From positions 1,426,001 to 1,490,000 of the forward strand of contig JAULSR010000003.1 of assembly GCA_030512295.1 (NCBI GenBank): DNA of 64,000 nt, given 5' to 3'. Source of the DNA: Bombardia bombarda. Its lineage: Eukaryota > Ascomycota > Sordariomycetes > Sordariales > Lasiosphaeriaceae. The position numbers and the translations under genes were made by a program. Positions 24,631 to 35,516 of the stretch are shown here, one piece after another (position 1 is the stretch's first letter; every line of letters begins with the position of its first letter). Under the pieces are notes generated by a model. The model searched no databases and was not told where the DNA came from. It worked only from the letters and a program-made list of their open reading frames with translations.

Positions 24631-25179
24631 TCATATCATGGCCACAATCCCCGCTGCAATCGCCACTGCAGCTATGGGTACCCCAGTCTCCCGCGGCGAA
24701 CTATTTTTGGTAACGCCTGTGATCTCTGCCAACAGCTTGGGACAGATCGATGAGCCTTGTAGAGCCATCGAAATCAGCGGCACGTCGCTGCAAGCGGACC
24801 AGATGCTGCGCAGGTCATCGATGTGGGTGCTCACCCACATGGCGCCGTCTAGGTGGTACTTGTTCAGGTCAGACTGAACAGAACCGGGGAGGTTGACCAA
24901 AGTGAGGAGATTGTCGCAATAGTCGGTTATTTCGATGTGCGAGTCTTGCAGCCATGTCTTGAGACTTGGCGGAACCGTTGGGCCAGGTGTCAGTTTGGGG
25001 GCAACCTCGGTCGCAACTCTAGAGCAGTCGACAATGTCGCGGGCTACAACTGAACGGTACAGTGGAGGTATTCTAGGGGTCTTTGTGGGAATCATCGAGT
25101 ACCGATACGAGTGCCGAGGTAGCGATAGTGGATAGCTCATGGTGACGAGGACGACGGTGGTGGACTGGACGAGGTGCAT
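24631..25179 (-). CDS. Small secreted, probably GPI-anchored protein
   Basis: Frame of 182 aa starting at the ATG at 25179 (MHLVQSTTVVLV). I chose this start over upstream codons because it begins directly with a signal peptide (about residues 1-22). The mature part holds four well-spaced cysteines (DCSRV, DYCDN, SACSDV, SICPK) in helical-looking sequence. The protein ends in a hydrophobic tail without a basic end (VPIAAVAIAAGIVAMI) after a small-residue stretch, the pattern of a GPI-attachment signal. It is probably a cell-surface protein of the wall or plasma membrane. Function unknown. Confidence 0.6.
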   Translation of the reverse strand: MHLVQSTTVVLVTMSYPLSLPRHSYRYSMIPTKTPRIPPLYRSVVARDIVDCSRVATEVAPKLTPGPTVPPSLKTWLQDSHIEITDYCDNLLTLVNLPGSVQSDLNKYHLDGAMWVSTHIDDLRSIWSACSDVPLISMALQGSSICPKLLAEITGVTKNSSPRETGVPIAAVAIAAGIVAMI

Positions 25180-25872
25180 TGTTGCTGTTCTTGGGAAGTC
25201 GCGAATGGACCACGAGATTGAATTGCTGATCTGGGCTGGGATGAGGATTTTATCTTGGTTTATTGATGCAATTCTGGAGGAGGCTCGTAACAACACTGTC
25301 GAAGTGTAATGCCAAGGAGAAAGAGAAATAGGTAAGGGTGGTCATGATGGATCAATTGGTTTGTATTTTTTGAGGAAGGTACGACTTAGACTCTAAGTAT
25401 CAAGTCACGCTATTGCACCATCGTTATCGGTGATGATGTGTGGAAAGCGCGATGGGACGATCGGCATGCAGATTAGGACCAAAACAGATGACATGCACAA
25501 AACAACACACAGTCCAGTACAGCCAGATATTGTCATAGAATACCGATGCCGGCGCCATCTCCTTCCATATCATTACAAGACATTTACATCTTATAGATGA
25601 AGAGGTTCTGCGAAGTAGTAGCGCTGACAATTGACTGCGCGTTGGGGCTACGTGTTGGGTAGTCCAAGGCGCCCAATGGCGAAGGGCGCAATTGACTCAC
25701 TGCACGTCACATCACTCACCCAGCATTCGAGCAGGGGGTGACTCACGACGATGCAGAGCCTCACTGACCCAACCGACCCAACCGAGCTCCTTACTTATAC
25801 CCCACCATTCCATCTCATTCCTTCCATTTATTTTCGATCCAACTTAGTTCAATACTTTGCTTCCCGATCACC
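25180..25872. other. Divergent promoter region
   Basis: This 690-base region separates two divergent genes, the GPI-type protein and the E2/F-box protein. A short direct repeat (GACCCAACC twice) lies at 25767-25784, and pyrimidine-rich sequence precedes the plus-strand ATG. No gene is seen. Confidence 0.4.
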
Positions 25873-28260
25873 ATGGTCCGCGACCCTTTATTGCAAGCTC
25901 GTTTCCTCCGAGACATTGCCGAATTGCAAAATGAGCCATATCCCAACATTTCGCTACATTCTCACGAACACAACCTCGACAAGGCCTGTCTGGTATTGAC
26001 CCCAGATGGCTGGCCGCCCATCCATTTGACTGTCCAGCTCCCTTCACAGTATCCTCTGCATCCACCGAGAATCAGGGCAGACAGCCGCATCAAGCATCCC
26101 AACGTTTATGGTGGCTACATCTGCGCGTCCATTCTCAACACTTCTGAGGGATATACGCCGGCCTACACCTTAAAGAGTATCGCTATCCAGCTCCTCAGCT
26201 TCTTTGGGAGTGACACGATCGAGCAAGAGGAAGGAGGATTCAGGGATCTCATCCACTTAAGGAAAGCCAATTGGGTCCTGTCACAGACCTTTGTGTGCCC
26301 GGAATGCGACTTTGGTGACAGCCCGGGGCTGGAGTCAATAGCAGAGTCGAGTAATGAAGAGAAAGTACCAACGCCAGAGCCTGAGGATGTTGGAGAGCCA
26401 AACTTGGATTTTCTGTTTGGAAAAAGCTCGATCCGGAGCAAACCAAGGTCGGAAGAGATGGAGGAAGCACCGCAAGACGAACACACACAGGAAAAAACGG
26501 GTGAGCCCGAGCTCGCTGCGGCACTAGCGGCTGGGACTCGGACATCCTGGTTACGAAGACAAATGGCAAGACTTCCATGGCCAAGGAGGAACAGCCACAG
26601 CCAGGACAGGTCTGACAAGCCGCCAGATACAGACGGTGATGGGCTTCAGGACGACAAGCCACGTGGAAGCTCAGCGGAGGGCGTTCCTGTCCCTGGAAAC
26701 TCTGCGCCTGGTTCAGAAGTGGCCGTTTCTATTCTCGAGAGTACTGCCCCTTCTACTGCCGCAGCAGACGAGATGACGATGGGAGACACTCTGAGGCCCA
26801 CAACCACCACCACGCCACTATCAACTCTACCAGACGAGTTGCTCCTCATGATCCTCAACCACCTTGACTACCGAGATCTCACCGTCTTTGCACAAGCCTG
26901 GGAAAGAGTCAGCCGCGCAATCACCACCTGCGACCTCATCCGCATCCGCGAGCTACAGTGCTTCGTCCTCAAAAAAGACACCACCGAAGAACGACTCGGC
27001 ATCGGCGTCGCCGTCAGCGGCGGCAAACGGTTAATCGCATCAGAGTTCGACATCATCTCCCGCAGAGCCGTCAACGAGCTCAACGTCCGCCACTCCATCC
27101 ACCACATCCCCTTCCACCACTGGCTGCCCCTTCCCATCTCCCGCTACAACTGGAAACGCGTCAAGTACGACGCCCCATCGATCCTATGGACTATCGGCCT
27201 CGCAGCCCATCTGCCCAAACTCGACGCAGTCGAAGTCCTCACATCCTTCATGAGCGACATCGTCGTCCGCCTGAACCGCGTCGAGAGCGCCGACCTAGGC
27301 GACGCAAAGTTCACCAGCACGCTCCAGCACGCCTCGGAGAAAGCCATCGAATCATATTTCCACTTGTTCCACCTGCTCGTCTGCCTCGCTACCGATGACT
27401 CTCGCATCGTGCGGGACGCCAACGCAAAGATCCAGTCCTTCCTCGACGGCAACACGGCCAAGCAGTTCTGCCCCAACCTCGGCCACTTGCTGATTGCGCT
27501 GCTGATCAGCGACATCGCGCCGACGGAGCAGCTGCGCACCGACATCATAACCGAGGCCATCACGCGCAACGTCGTCTGGCTGCTCGACAAGCGCGGCGCC
27601 AACATGCCCGAGCTCAGCTACCTCGAGCCCGACCGCCGGTCGCCATACCGGCTGGCTAAGTCGTTTGCAGGTAGTAAGACGTCGTATCGGCTGCTCATGT
27701 TTGCGGAGCTGTTCCAGAGGATGGCGCGCCCGTCGCGGGATAAGACGTTAGTAGAGGTTCGCGAGGAGCTATTTGCGCGCCACGGGGCGCCGCCGGCTGG
27801 TGCGGCAGCGCTGTTAGTGAGGGATGTGAAGAGGATCCATGAGGTGGATGATTTTCAGCATTTCTTTTGGAAGATGGGGGTGAGGAGGGTGCCGGGTAGG
27901 ACGGGGATGACGGCGATATTGAGGGAGAGTGTGGAGACGAGTATGAATAGGGGGTATTCGGTCTGGGCGCTGCCGCAGGACAAGGCGCTGGTGTTGAGGC
28001 AGAGGTGGGAGGGGGGTGTTGGGGTGGTGAGGGGGATGAGGCCGGCTGTTGGAGGGGGGCAGTGGCAGTTGGTGGCGGTTGATCATTTGACTTTTTTTCC
28101 TGATGGGGATAAGGGGAGGAGGGGGACTGGGAGGAGGGGGCCGGGTGGTGAGGGATGGGGGTTTTGGACTTTTGGTGGGTTGTTCTGTAGTTGGATTTTG
28201 GTGCTATTATGGGTGCTGAGATTTTGGATAAGATCACTTTTGGGAAGTGATCTTAGTTGA
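25873..28260 (+). CDS. E2-like (UBC) domain fused to an F-box, membrane tail
   Basis: Intronless frame of 795 aa; the ATG lies in a good context (CACCATGG). Residues 1-140 form a ubiquitin-conjugating-like fold: PDGWPPIHLTVQLPSQYPLHPP, then KHPNVYGGYICASIL. The HPN block is kept, and a cysteine near residue 84 sits where E2 enzymes carry the catalytic cysteine. A disordered acidic linker (about 150-310) follows. Then comes an F-box (about 315-360, LSTLPDELLLMILNHLDYRD) and a helical C-terminal domain of about 330 residues. The end holds a Gly/Arg-rich stretch and a hydrophobic segment (CSWILVLLWVLRFWI), a likely C-terminal anchor. F-boxes recruit Skp1-cullin ligases and E2s donate ubiquitin, so the fusion suggests a self-contained or regulatory ubiquitination module. 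Catalytic activity is inferred, not shown. Confidence 0.8.
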   Translation: MVRDPLLQARFLRDIAELQNEPYPNISLHSHEHNLDKACLVLTPDGWPPIHLTVQLPSQYPLHPPRIRADSRIKHPNVYGGYICASILNTSEGYTPAYTLKSIAIQLLSFFGSDTIEQEEGGFRDLIHLRKANWVLSQTFVCPECDFGDSPGLESIAESSNEEKVPTPEPEDVGEPNLDFLFGKSSIRSKPRSEEMEEAPQDEHTQEKTGEPELAAALAAGTRTSWLRRQMARLPWPRRNSHSQDRSDKPPDTDGDGLQDDKPRGSSAEGVPVPGNSAPGSEVAVSILESTAPSTAAADEMTMGDTLRPTTTTTPLSTLPDELLLMILNHLDYRDLTVFAQAWERVSRAITTCDLIRIRELQCFVLKKDTTEERLGIGVAVSGGKRLIASEFDIISRRAVNELNVRHSIHHIPFHHWLPLPISRYNWKRVKYDAPSILWTIGLAAHLPKLDAVEVLTSFMSDIVVRLNRVESADLGDAKFTSTLQHASEKAIESYFHLFHLLVCLATDDSRIVRDANAKIQSFLDGNTAKQFCPNLGHLLIALLISDIAPTEQLRTDIITEAITRNVVWLLDKRGANMPELSYLEPDRRSPYRLAKSFAGSKTSYRLLMFAELFQRMARPSRDKTLVEVREELFARHGAPPAGAAALLVRDVKRIHEVDDFQHFFWKMGVRRVPGRTGMTAILRESVETSMNRGYSVWALPQDKALVLRQRWEGGVGVVRGMRPAVGGGQWQLVAVDHLTFFPDGDKGRRGTGRRGPGGEGWGFWTFGGLFCSWILVLLWVLRFWIRSLLGSDLS

Positions 28261-28821
28261 ACCACTACAACTACGTCGCCGGCGCGGTGAATTAAGCCTG
28301 ACGATGGCCTCATTTGATCATAATTCTAATAACTGTACGTGTAAAATCAGCGATACGACCCTTCGCACATATCCGTGTTCTCCTGTGTTAATAATGACCT
28401 AAGACTGTTACGTATGCGGTGATACTCAAATGTGGAGGTCGATCTGGTTGAATCGGATTTCTGTTGGCCCGGAGCTGATGTGCCGCTGTGGAGTTCTAGA
28501 CTCCTTGTTCAGCCCTTCGATGCATCGGGGCAATATATTGGGTGTGGTGGGCAGGCAGAGTTGCTGAAATTGGGCCGGGGCGGCATCGTATATGCAAGCC
28601 TCACCTTCTTTCACACATTGAGCCCCTGACATTGGCTTGCACCACCTCATCCCGGAATCCCAGCCCTTGGGCGAGACGGACTTTGAGAGAATCTGTGCAT
28701 ATAAAGAGGCACCAGCATTTGGAATAATCGCAACGTCCACTTGTCTCTCGGCAAGTACGGTCAAGTCCTTGTCGACGGGTATTAAGAAATAAATAAACCT
28801 TGTTTCATTTCGGCTCACGGT
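28261..28821. other. Promoter region of the secreted binding protein
   Basis: This 560-base stretch lies between the E2/F-box gene and the next plus-strand start. An antisense frame (28426-28818) has no matching features and would start only four bases from the divergent ATG, so it is not called. Confidence 0.4.
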
Positions 28822-30288
28822 ATGCCCATCATGTTGCCGGCAGCTTCAAAGCCGGCCTTGCTCGCAGGAGCAGCCTTTTGTTTGTTCGCCACAGGAGCTG
28901 CAACCTCTGGCTGTGCCGCCGACAAGTATGTTCTACCATTGCCCACATCCCATTGAAAGTATGTGACATACCTACGTAGGTAGCTGACTGACCCGCGCAC
29001 TTTGGAGTTGCTATCGCGCCCTCTTCCCCTGCCCATCCCCCTCAGCAGTCTCAGTCGCGTCCGCCTTCTGCGCAACCATAACCTCCAACCTCACCACAGC
29101 AACAAACTTCCCGACTCGTGCCACAGCCGCGTGCGGAACGGGCACAAATGCAGCCCGCTACATCTCAGCCTGCAACTGCGGCCCGACCTGCTCAACCTCC
29201 CCCGCAACATCCACCACCCAGTCCCCATCATGTGCCACCACCCCCCCACCGGCGGCAACCTCATATCCGGCGACTTCGAATGCGCCGCCGCCCCCTCCCC
29301 CTGGACCACCCAGATCCTCGACCCAGCCCTATCATTCAACCTCCTCGCCCCCGGCCTGACCGGCAACCGCTCCCTCCAGACCACCTACAACAACAGCCAG
29401 TCCGCATGCACCACCACCACCACCACCACAGGCGACCCCGACCTCTGCCCGCAAGGCACACACGCCCGCATCATCAGCCCCCCGCTGCCCATCACCCCCA
29501 ACACCAGCTACAAGCTCACCTTTGCCACCTGGATGGACGGCCAGACCTCAGGCTTCGTCGGCGTGCTGGTAAACGGCCGCGGCTCCGTCACCATCGACGC
29601 CGTCGACTACCCGACTGGCCTGTGGCATTTCAGCCAGATGCCGTGGACGCCACTGGCCGGCGAGACGAGCGCCGAGATTAGAATCGAGTGGCTTGGGCCG
29701 GCTGCAAGGGTGGATACGGTTACGTTTGCGCCGGTGGGGGCGTACTGCGGCGGCGGCGGCAGTCAAAGCAGTGTCCCGCTGGGCATCATGCCGGACGGGG
29801 AGTTTGAGTGCGGCCTGGGCGCGTGGACGCAGCAGGTGCCTGATGGCGGGTGCGTAGCCGGCGTGGTGGATATCACGAGCCTGGCTCCGATAGGGGGCGT
29901 CAGTCCGCAGGGGTTTGGCAGGTCCGCGTGGCGGGCGTTTGAGGCGGGCGCGCCGGACCCCGCGAAGCAGGAGCTGGGTGTCAGTGCGCGGTTGGTGAGC
30001 CCAAGAGTGGCGGTTACGCCCGGGAGGACGTATATGCTTGCGTTTGCGACGTATTTTGATAGGTATGGGGTTGGGTTTGTAGGGGTGATGGTCAATGATG
30101 TGCCGGTGTATACGAGGGATCCTGGGGATGCGCACCAGGGGCTCGGGTGGTTTGCGCCGAACCAGGTGTTTTGGACGGCGCCGGAGGGAGTGACGACGGC
30201 GAGGGTGAGGATTGAGGCGGTGGTGGGGGCGGCGGGGACGATGATGGTTGATGGGGTTGTCTTTGTGGAGGCTACGGGGGAGAGTTGA
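28822..30288 (+). CDS. Secreted carbohydrate-binding-like protein, frameshifted as given
   Basis: Exon 1 (28822-28925) encodes a signal peptide (MPIMLPAASKPALLAGAAFC...). A GTATGT...GGAG intron (28926-29007) with a GCTGAC branch joins it to a Cys/Thr-rich region (ADNCYRA, ARYISACNCGPTC) of the type at the N-terminus of fungal secreted binding modules. That frame must pass into a second frame at the C7 run 29241-29247 to reach GGNLISGDFECA and two about 140-residue beta-sandwich repeats. Each repeat opens with GDFEC or GEFEC and carries FATWMDGQTSGFVGVLVN or FATYFDRYGVGFVGVMVN, resembling CBM4/9-type modules. One extra C there gives a continuous protein of 461 aa. An alternative 95-nt intron (29232-29326) would also restore frame but removes the start of the first repeat. 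Probably an extracellular wall or glycan-binding protein; ligand unknown. Confidence 0.7.
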
Positions 30289-30430
30289 GCATCAGGCGGG
30301 GTTGGAAAAGGTAGGGTGTAATCATGTTTAAATAGTAACGCTTTACCGTAGACCATTCCGCAACAAAAACTCTGGCCCCAACAGTCCTATTATACAATCT
30401 CTCCTCCCCCTCCCCCGACATCTCCAACAC

Positions 30431-32659
30431 TCACCAAGCCTCCCACTTCTGCGCCCCCATCGCCACCACCCGATTAAACAACTCATCCCGCAACGGCACC
30501 GCCGTGATCTTGTACACCTGCCTCTCCACCGTCCTAATCTCCAGCCCGTCCGCCAGCTCCCGCTCCATGCTCCACCCCACCACCAGCTTCGCCTTCCACC
30601 CATACCCGCCAATCTTCTTCAGCTCCGCAATATCCGCCACCGCCACGCTCCAGGCGGGATGCAGGTCCTCCCGCTTCTGCCCGCCCACCTCCTCCATCGT
30701 CTCCTTGGCGCTGAACGCCAGCATGGGAATCGTCGCGGTCGTCGACAGGTAGACGTGGCCCTTCTTGCCGTTGTAGCGCGCCTTGAACTCGACGGGCCCG
30801 CTGACGGGCACGGCGTCGGGCTTGGGGATGACGCCGAGGCGCTCCTTGGCGTGGTGGCTGATGCCCGCCTTGGCGCGGACCGTGTCGGCGCCGACGGCGG
30901 TCTTGACGAGGCCTTTTGTGGCGTTGCGCACGAAGCCGACGATGCGGTGGCCGAGCTTGCCGTGGTGCGCGTTCGTGGAGTGGTCGATGTCGGAGCCGTC
31001 TTGTCGCTCGCGATCGGCGAGGGGGTCGTGGCGGATGGCTGCGGCGATCTCGGCGGGGCTGGCGTCCATGGGGGCGTCATCGCCGCCTGTGGCGCGGAGA
31101 TGGTCGTCGGTGAGGGCGGCGGGCTTGGCTGGGGGCGGCTCGTTGATGCGGGGCGGGGAGGCAGCGGGGCCTTGTTGGCTTCGCCGACGCGGAGGAGGGT
31201 GATAGTTAGCTGGGCGTTGGTGGGGACGCCCTTTAGGATTGTGCTGTGGAGGTGGGAGTCAGTAGCTGTGTAAAGGGGGAATAGGGCGAATAGAAGGGAG
31301 TGGATAGGAGGGACGGGCCACGTACTTGCGCATCTCGAAGAGCTTCTTCCAGTCGGGGATGGTGCGGTTGAGCCAGTCGAGGCCGCGAGAGATGACTGGG
31401 TCGCCGAAAAAGCCAAAGCCGATGCCAAAGGTGACGCCCTTCATGAACATGTATGAAGTTACGAACAAAGAGAGGCCAAAGACCGGTATCACCAGTGTTG
31501 CGATCCGCAATCGGGATGTCTCGCGAGGAAATGGTGGTGTAGGAGACAGAGCGCTGAATATCAGAAACACAACATGGTCAGTATATCCCCTAGCGTGAAC
31601 TCAGGGGTAACAACATACTTGGCAAACCGCTCCCATGTATCTGTAACGTCGCCGATCATATGCATGATCGGTCGCATCTTCTTCCACAACGCTTGCTCCA
31701 TCGGTGCGGACGACGTGGGGTCAGTAGCCTCCGCCGTGATCGCACTTTGTTGCCCGTCAGACTCGGGCCCCTGAGGAGGCTTTCCCGTTGCGCTACTAAG
31801 CACGACCGAGCTTATAGTGTTGACGAAGTTGCTCGCCTCCTTCTCGACGGCTTCACCCTTGTGGTTCTCGGGCGCGCCCATTGCACTGTCATGACTGCCG
31901 AGCACACCGGCTCCGGGTTTCTGGAGGCCGCCGGTGGAGCTGTCGACGAGTGCCACAGGAGCCGGAGGAAACAGAAAGTGACGAGATGGCGGGTAAGTAA
32001 TCAGCGCAATAATGACAACAGAGGTGAGAGGAACCAGGAAGTCGAAGAGCCAGGCAACAAAGTAGGCACCAGCAAAGCAGGCTGTGCGCCGACTCTCGCG
32101 CCATGACCGCAGTCGCGCAACGTGCTTAACAGCTGCGAGCAGGCCGACACCCACCGTCATATAGAGGCGCTCGACACCCGTCCGCAGCTTGTCAGGCGAG
32201 AACTCTTCTTCGTCTGCGATGTTGAGGTCCAAACCACCCGGGACCGGATAAGGGGTGGCTTTGAGTTGGTAGATTTGCTGCAGTTACCAAGTATTGTCAG
32301 CCAGAGTCGGAGCCATCGCCATACTCGAATTTACTTGCATGGTTAAATCGCCGAACGAGCATCCACAACTCTTCGTTGCCCATGCCGCCAACTAGTGGAG
32401 CGGGAATCATCTCCTTCTTCTCGTTCCAGCCCAGATTGAGCACCTCCTTTTCGTGATCAAGCTGGGCCATTCCCTTTTGCTCATGGTCGTCGGTCGCCAG
32501 TTGGTGCGAGAACGTGGGACCACTTGCGACTCCTCCATTTTGTCCTGGAACAGTGATGTCGTCGGAATTGACAGCCGGTATGGGCAGAAGGTCTCTGAAT
32601 TCGGTTCCTGGGCCAGAGTCGCCCGTCGCCGCATTGGACTCCCTATCGGTTGTCGCCAT
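30431..32659 (-). CDS. DUF3292-family membrane protein, frameshifted as given
   Basis: Exons 32659-32339, 32277-31619, 31553-31326 and 31243-30431 on the minus strand. The first intron is GC-AG (GCAAGT...CTGCAG); the others are GTATGT and GTACGT types. Sequence blocks match my memory of the fungal DUF3292 family: GGLDLNIADEEEFSPDKL, LRSWRESRRTA, TDTWERFANALSPTPPFP, FGFFGDPVI, NTILKGVPTNAQLT, and the ending MGAQKWEAW. Hydrophobic segments near residues 165-205 (FVAWLFDFLVPLTSVVIIAL) and about 345-375 make it an integral membrane protein. The C-terminal domain (GPVEFKARYNGKKGHVYLST, DLHPAWSVAVADI) resembles a GRAM/PH-like lipid-sensing fold. One base appears to be missing in a G-run at 31150-31158; adding it gives 673 aa. 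Function unknown. Confidence 0.78.
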
Positions 32660-33761
32660 CCTGTCTCATTGGCTGGGGGTGCTAACGGCTGCTAGTATAC
32701 CACTGCACTAGCTAAGGTATCGATGCTGACAAGAATAGGGTTCGGGACGTTGCAGGCGTGTCAGCGGTGTCAACGGTACAGAAGGCAGAGTCAAGGTTTA
32801 AGACGGCGTCGAAGTTTAACATTGCAAGAGGAGTTTTGGGGAGAAACGTGTGGTGTTCTGGCGTCTGATGTTTTGTTCTAGGGAGCTGTCAAGAGAGTGA
32901 TGACATCAATGGCGCCACACCAGTGCCCGCTAGGGCGTACAGTGACGCGCCCTCCGAAACCCTGGAACTCTCAGAACTGGGACGACCACCCTCGAACCAC
33001 TCATACCAACCCATTTCGACAGTGTTGTTTGCGCCCAAGTGTAAGTGATTGTTGCTGCGCAATTAGTTCTCCAAATCTTTGAAAATTGTTGCAATCTGAC
33101 CAAAGAACATGAGATCTTGGATGCGTTGATCCTCACCCTTCGATCGGGGTTGTTCGGTACATTTTGCCGAATGCTATAGGGTTACATTGATGATGTCATT
33201 GCCAAGACTTTCTCGCCCGGGGATCAGCTGTCATGCAGCTGGCAAAACTCCACAAAACCCAGTCTCTTCCTCGACAGCATCAATTAAATTACAACTAGGT
33301 TGCAAAGCAGCAATTTGAATCTGCGACGACATTCGGTGTCTATTAGCACGAAGCTTCGATACCCATCTTTGTGAAATTGGCGACTTTCATGGCGCATCAT
33401 GAATAACAAAGCGTGTACATTTCCCTTTTTGGGAATTCACACGGGCGCTCAAAGGTGTGATATAGACGGCAGACGACGGATACGAGCGGGGCTCTATCCA
33501 AACAAAGGATCGACCTGAAGATGGCGTTCAGCTCGAGCTGCTGAGCTTCCGGTCTGTGGCGACATTGATTGGTGCGGTTGAGACGATCAATTGCATATAA
33601 CCTCCGCGATGTGCCCTCAGCTTCAGTTCTGTTTCTGCAACCGGCCACCATCTCACATCGTTGAGAATTAGACCTGCTCGTCTTTAACAACAGAAGGCTC
33701 CGTGTCGTTACTCAAACATACTTTTTGCAATCTTCCTTCCAGTTCTCCACGTTCATTCAAA
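32660..33761. other. Divergent promoter between DUF3292 and isomerase genes
   Basis: The region separates two head-to-head genes. No coding frame, structured RNA or repeat stands out. The last about 100 bases before 33762 are pyrimidine-rich with a likely transcription start region. Confidence 0.4.
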
Positions 33762-35061
33762 ATGATGGTAGACCGAGTATTCCAGCTCACCGGCACCTGC
33801 AACAACTACAAGTGGGGTAAAAAGGGGCGTGACTCCCTCGCAGCTCAACTCCATGCCAAGACAGACCCAAACTTCCAGATCAAGGACGATGAGCGCTACT
33901 CGGAGCTCTGGTTCGGCGACTACCCCAAGTCTCCCGCCCGCGTCCTCAAGACAGGCGAGCTCCTCAAGGATGTCCTCGACAAGAACCCGGAGATCCTCCT
34001 CGGCAAGAAAGTAATCGAGGAACTCGGCGCCCAGCTGCCCTACCTCCCCAAGGTCTGTCCATCCAACCAGCCAACCCTACATCCCAACTCATCACCAACT
34101 AACACTCTCTCCCCCACCCAGATCCTCTCCATCGACAAAGCCCTCCAGCTCCAGATCCACCCCAACAAAGCCCTCGCCGCCAAGCTCCACGCCCACGACC
34201 CTGCCCAATTCACCGACCCCAACCACAAGCCCGAGATCGCCATCGTCCTCGACCGCTTCGAAACATTCGCCGGCTTCAAGCCCCTCGCCTCCATCCAGCC
34301 CCTCTTCCTCTGCCTCCCAGTCCTCGGCCACTTCGTTCCCGCCGGCGCGAACCCGCACGCCTGGACCGACGACACCCTGCGCGAGGTCGTCCGCGCCCTG
34401 CTCAAGGCCGACGACCGGCTGGTGCAGACCGTGCAGGAGGCGCTGCTCGCCACGCCCCGCGAGAAACTGGGTGAGGCGGGCTATATCCTGGATCTGCTGC
34501 CGCGCCTGCAGGAGCAGCACGGCGCGACGGACGCGGGCTCGCTGGTCGCGCTGCTGCTGATGAACTTTCTGGACCTGGGCCCGGGCGAGGCGGTGTTCAT
34601 CCCGGCAGACGGGATACATGCGTACCTATCGGGGAATATTGTGGAGTGCATGGCGCGGAGCGATAACGTGCTGTGTCTGGGGTTCTGTCCGAGGGGGGAG
34701 CGGGATGATGTGGACTTGTTTGCGGACACGGTCAGGTTTGAGGGGGCGCATAGTGTGGGGGATGTCTATTTGCCCGGGGTGAAGACGAGCAAGAGTAAGG
34801 GGGAAAGGCGGTGGTGTATAGCCCGCCGATTGGCGAGTTTGATGTGTTGAGGGCGGTGTTGAGGGCCGGGGAGGGGGATGTGATTGCGCCGAGCGAGGGG
34901 CCCGGGGTGATGATTGTGACGAGGGGGAGGGGAGGATGAGGGCTGATGGCGAGGTGGTCGGGTTGGAGGAGGGCGGGATTTGGTTTGTGGCGCCGGGGGT
35001 GGAGGTGGAGTGGGAGACGGAGGATGCAGGGGGGTTGGAGCTGCATATGGCGTTTGTGTAG
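33762..35061 (+). CDS. Mannose-6-phosphate isomerase (type I), two frame breaks
   Basis: Type I phosphomannose isomerase (EC 5.3.1.8) interconverts fructose-6-phosphate and mannose-6-phosphate, feeding GDP-mannose for glycans and cell wall; cytosolic and zinc-dependent. Exon 1 is 33762-34052 (adjacent in-frame ATGs at 33762 and 33765), the intron is GTCTGT...CCCAG, and exon 2 starts at 34122. Motifs: QLTGTCNNYKWG, YSELWFGDYP, the zinc-binding LQIHPNKALA (Gln and His), NHKPEIA (Glu) and DGIHAYLSG (His), then RSDNVLCLGF. As given, the frame breaks after KTSKSKG in the G5A3 run at 34799-34806 and again in the G-runs at 34923-34932. With one base added at each place the frame runs to TAG at 35059-35061 (410 aa). 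The usual C-terminal beta domain is present, so the breaks look like sequencing errors. Confidence 0.9.
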
Positions 35062-35516
35062 GGTGGTGGAGGGGAGATAGGGGGTGGGATAGGATGGGAT
35101 AGGGGTAAGTTAGTTGTTTGTTGATGTTTGATGGATACGGGTTCAAAAAGCTTGGAGTGAAAAATGGCAGGGGTGTAGTTGATGGATTTCAGGTTGTATT
35201 TTCATTTATGATAGTATGATTACGTGAGGGATGTCACCGTCCCCCACGGGTAATTCGAAGTACTTACTTTACAGCCTCCTTGGCAGACTGACACTGTACT
35301 CCGCGATTGAACCTTGAAACGGGCAACAACCACTACGGCTAAATTTGACTCCAGCCTGCACTCCCACCCACCTGGACAAATGCAAGGTGTCAATATGTTG
35401 TTGGTATTGTGTGCACGCTGCAAGTATGCTTTTCATTCAACGGATGTTTGTTTGAGAAGTTTCTCAACTTTCTTGATGTCAATGACGGGATCATATTCTG
35501 CTTGTCACTAACCACA
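35062..35516. other. Intergenic region, no gene seen
   Basis: This is the 3' flank of the isomerase gene and upstream region of the SET gene. In-frame ATG codons upstream of 35517 exist, but the ATG there begins a signal peptide and lies in a better context. Confidence 0.4.

Noticed and set aside
28426..28818. 130-codon minus-strand frame with cysteines
   Set aside because: It has no signal peptide, its ATG is four bases from the divergent secreted-protein start, and it occupies that gene's promoter.
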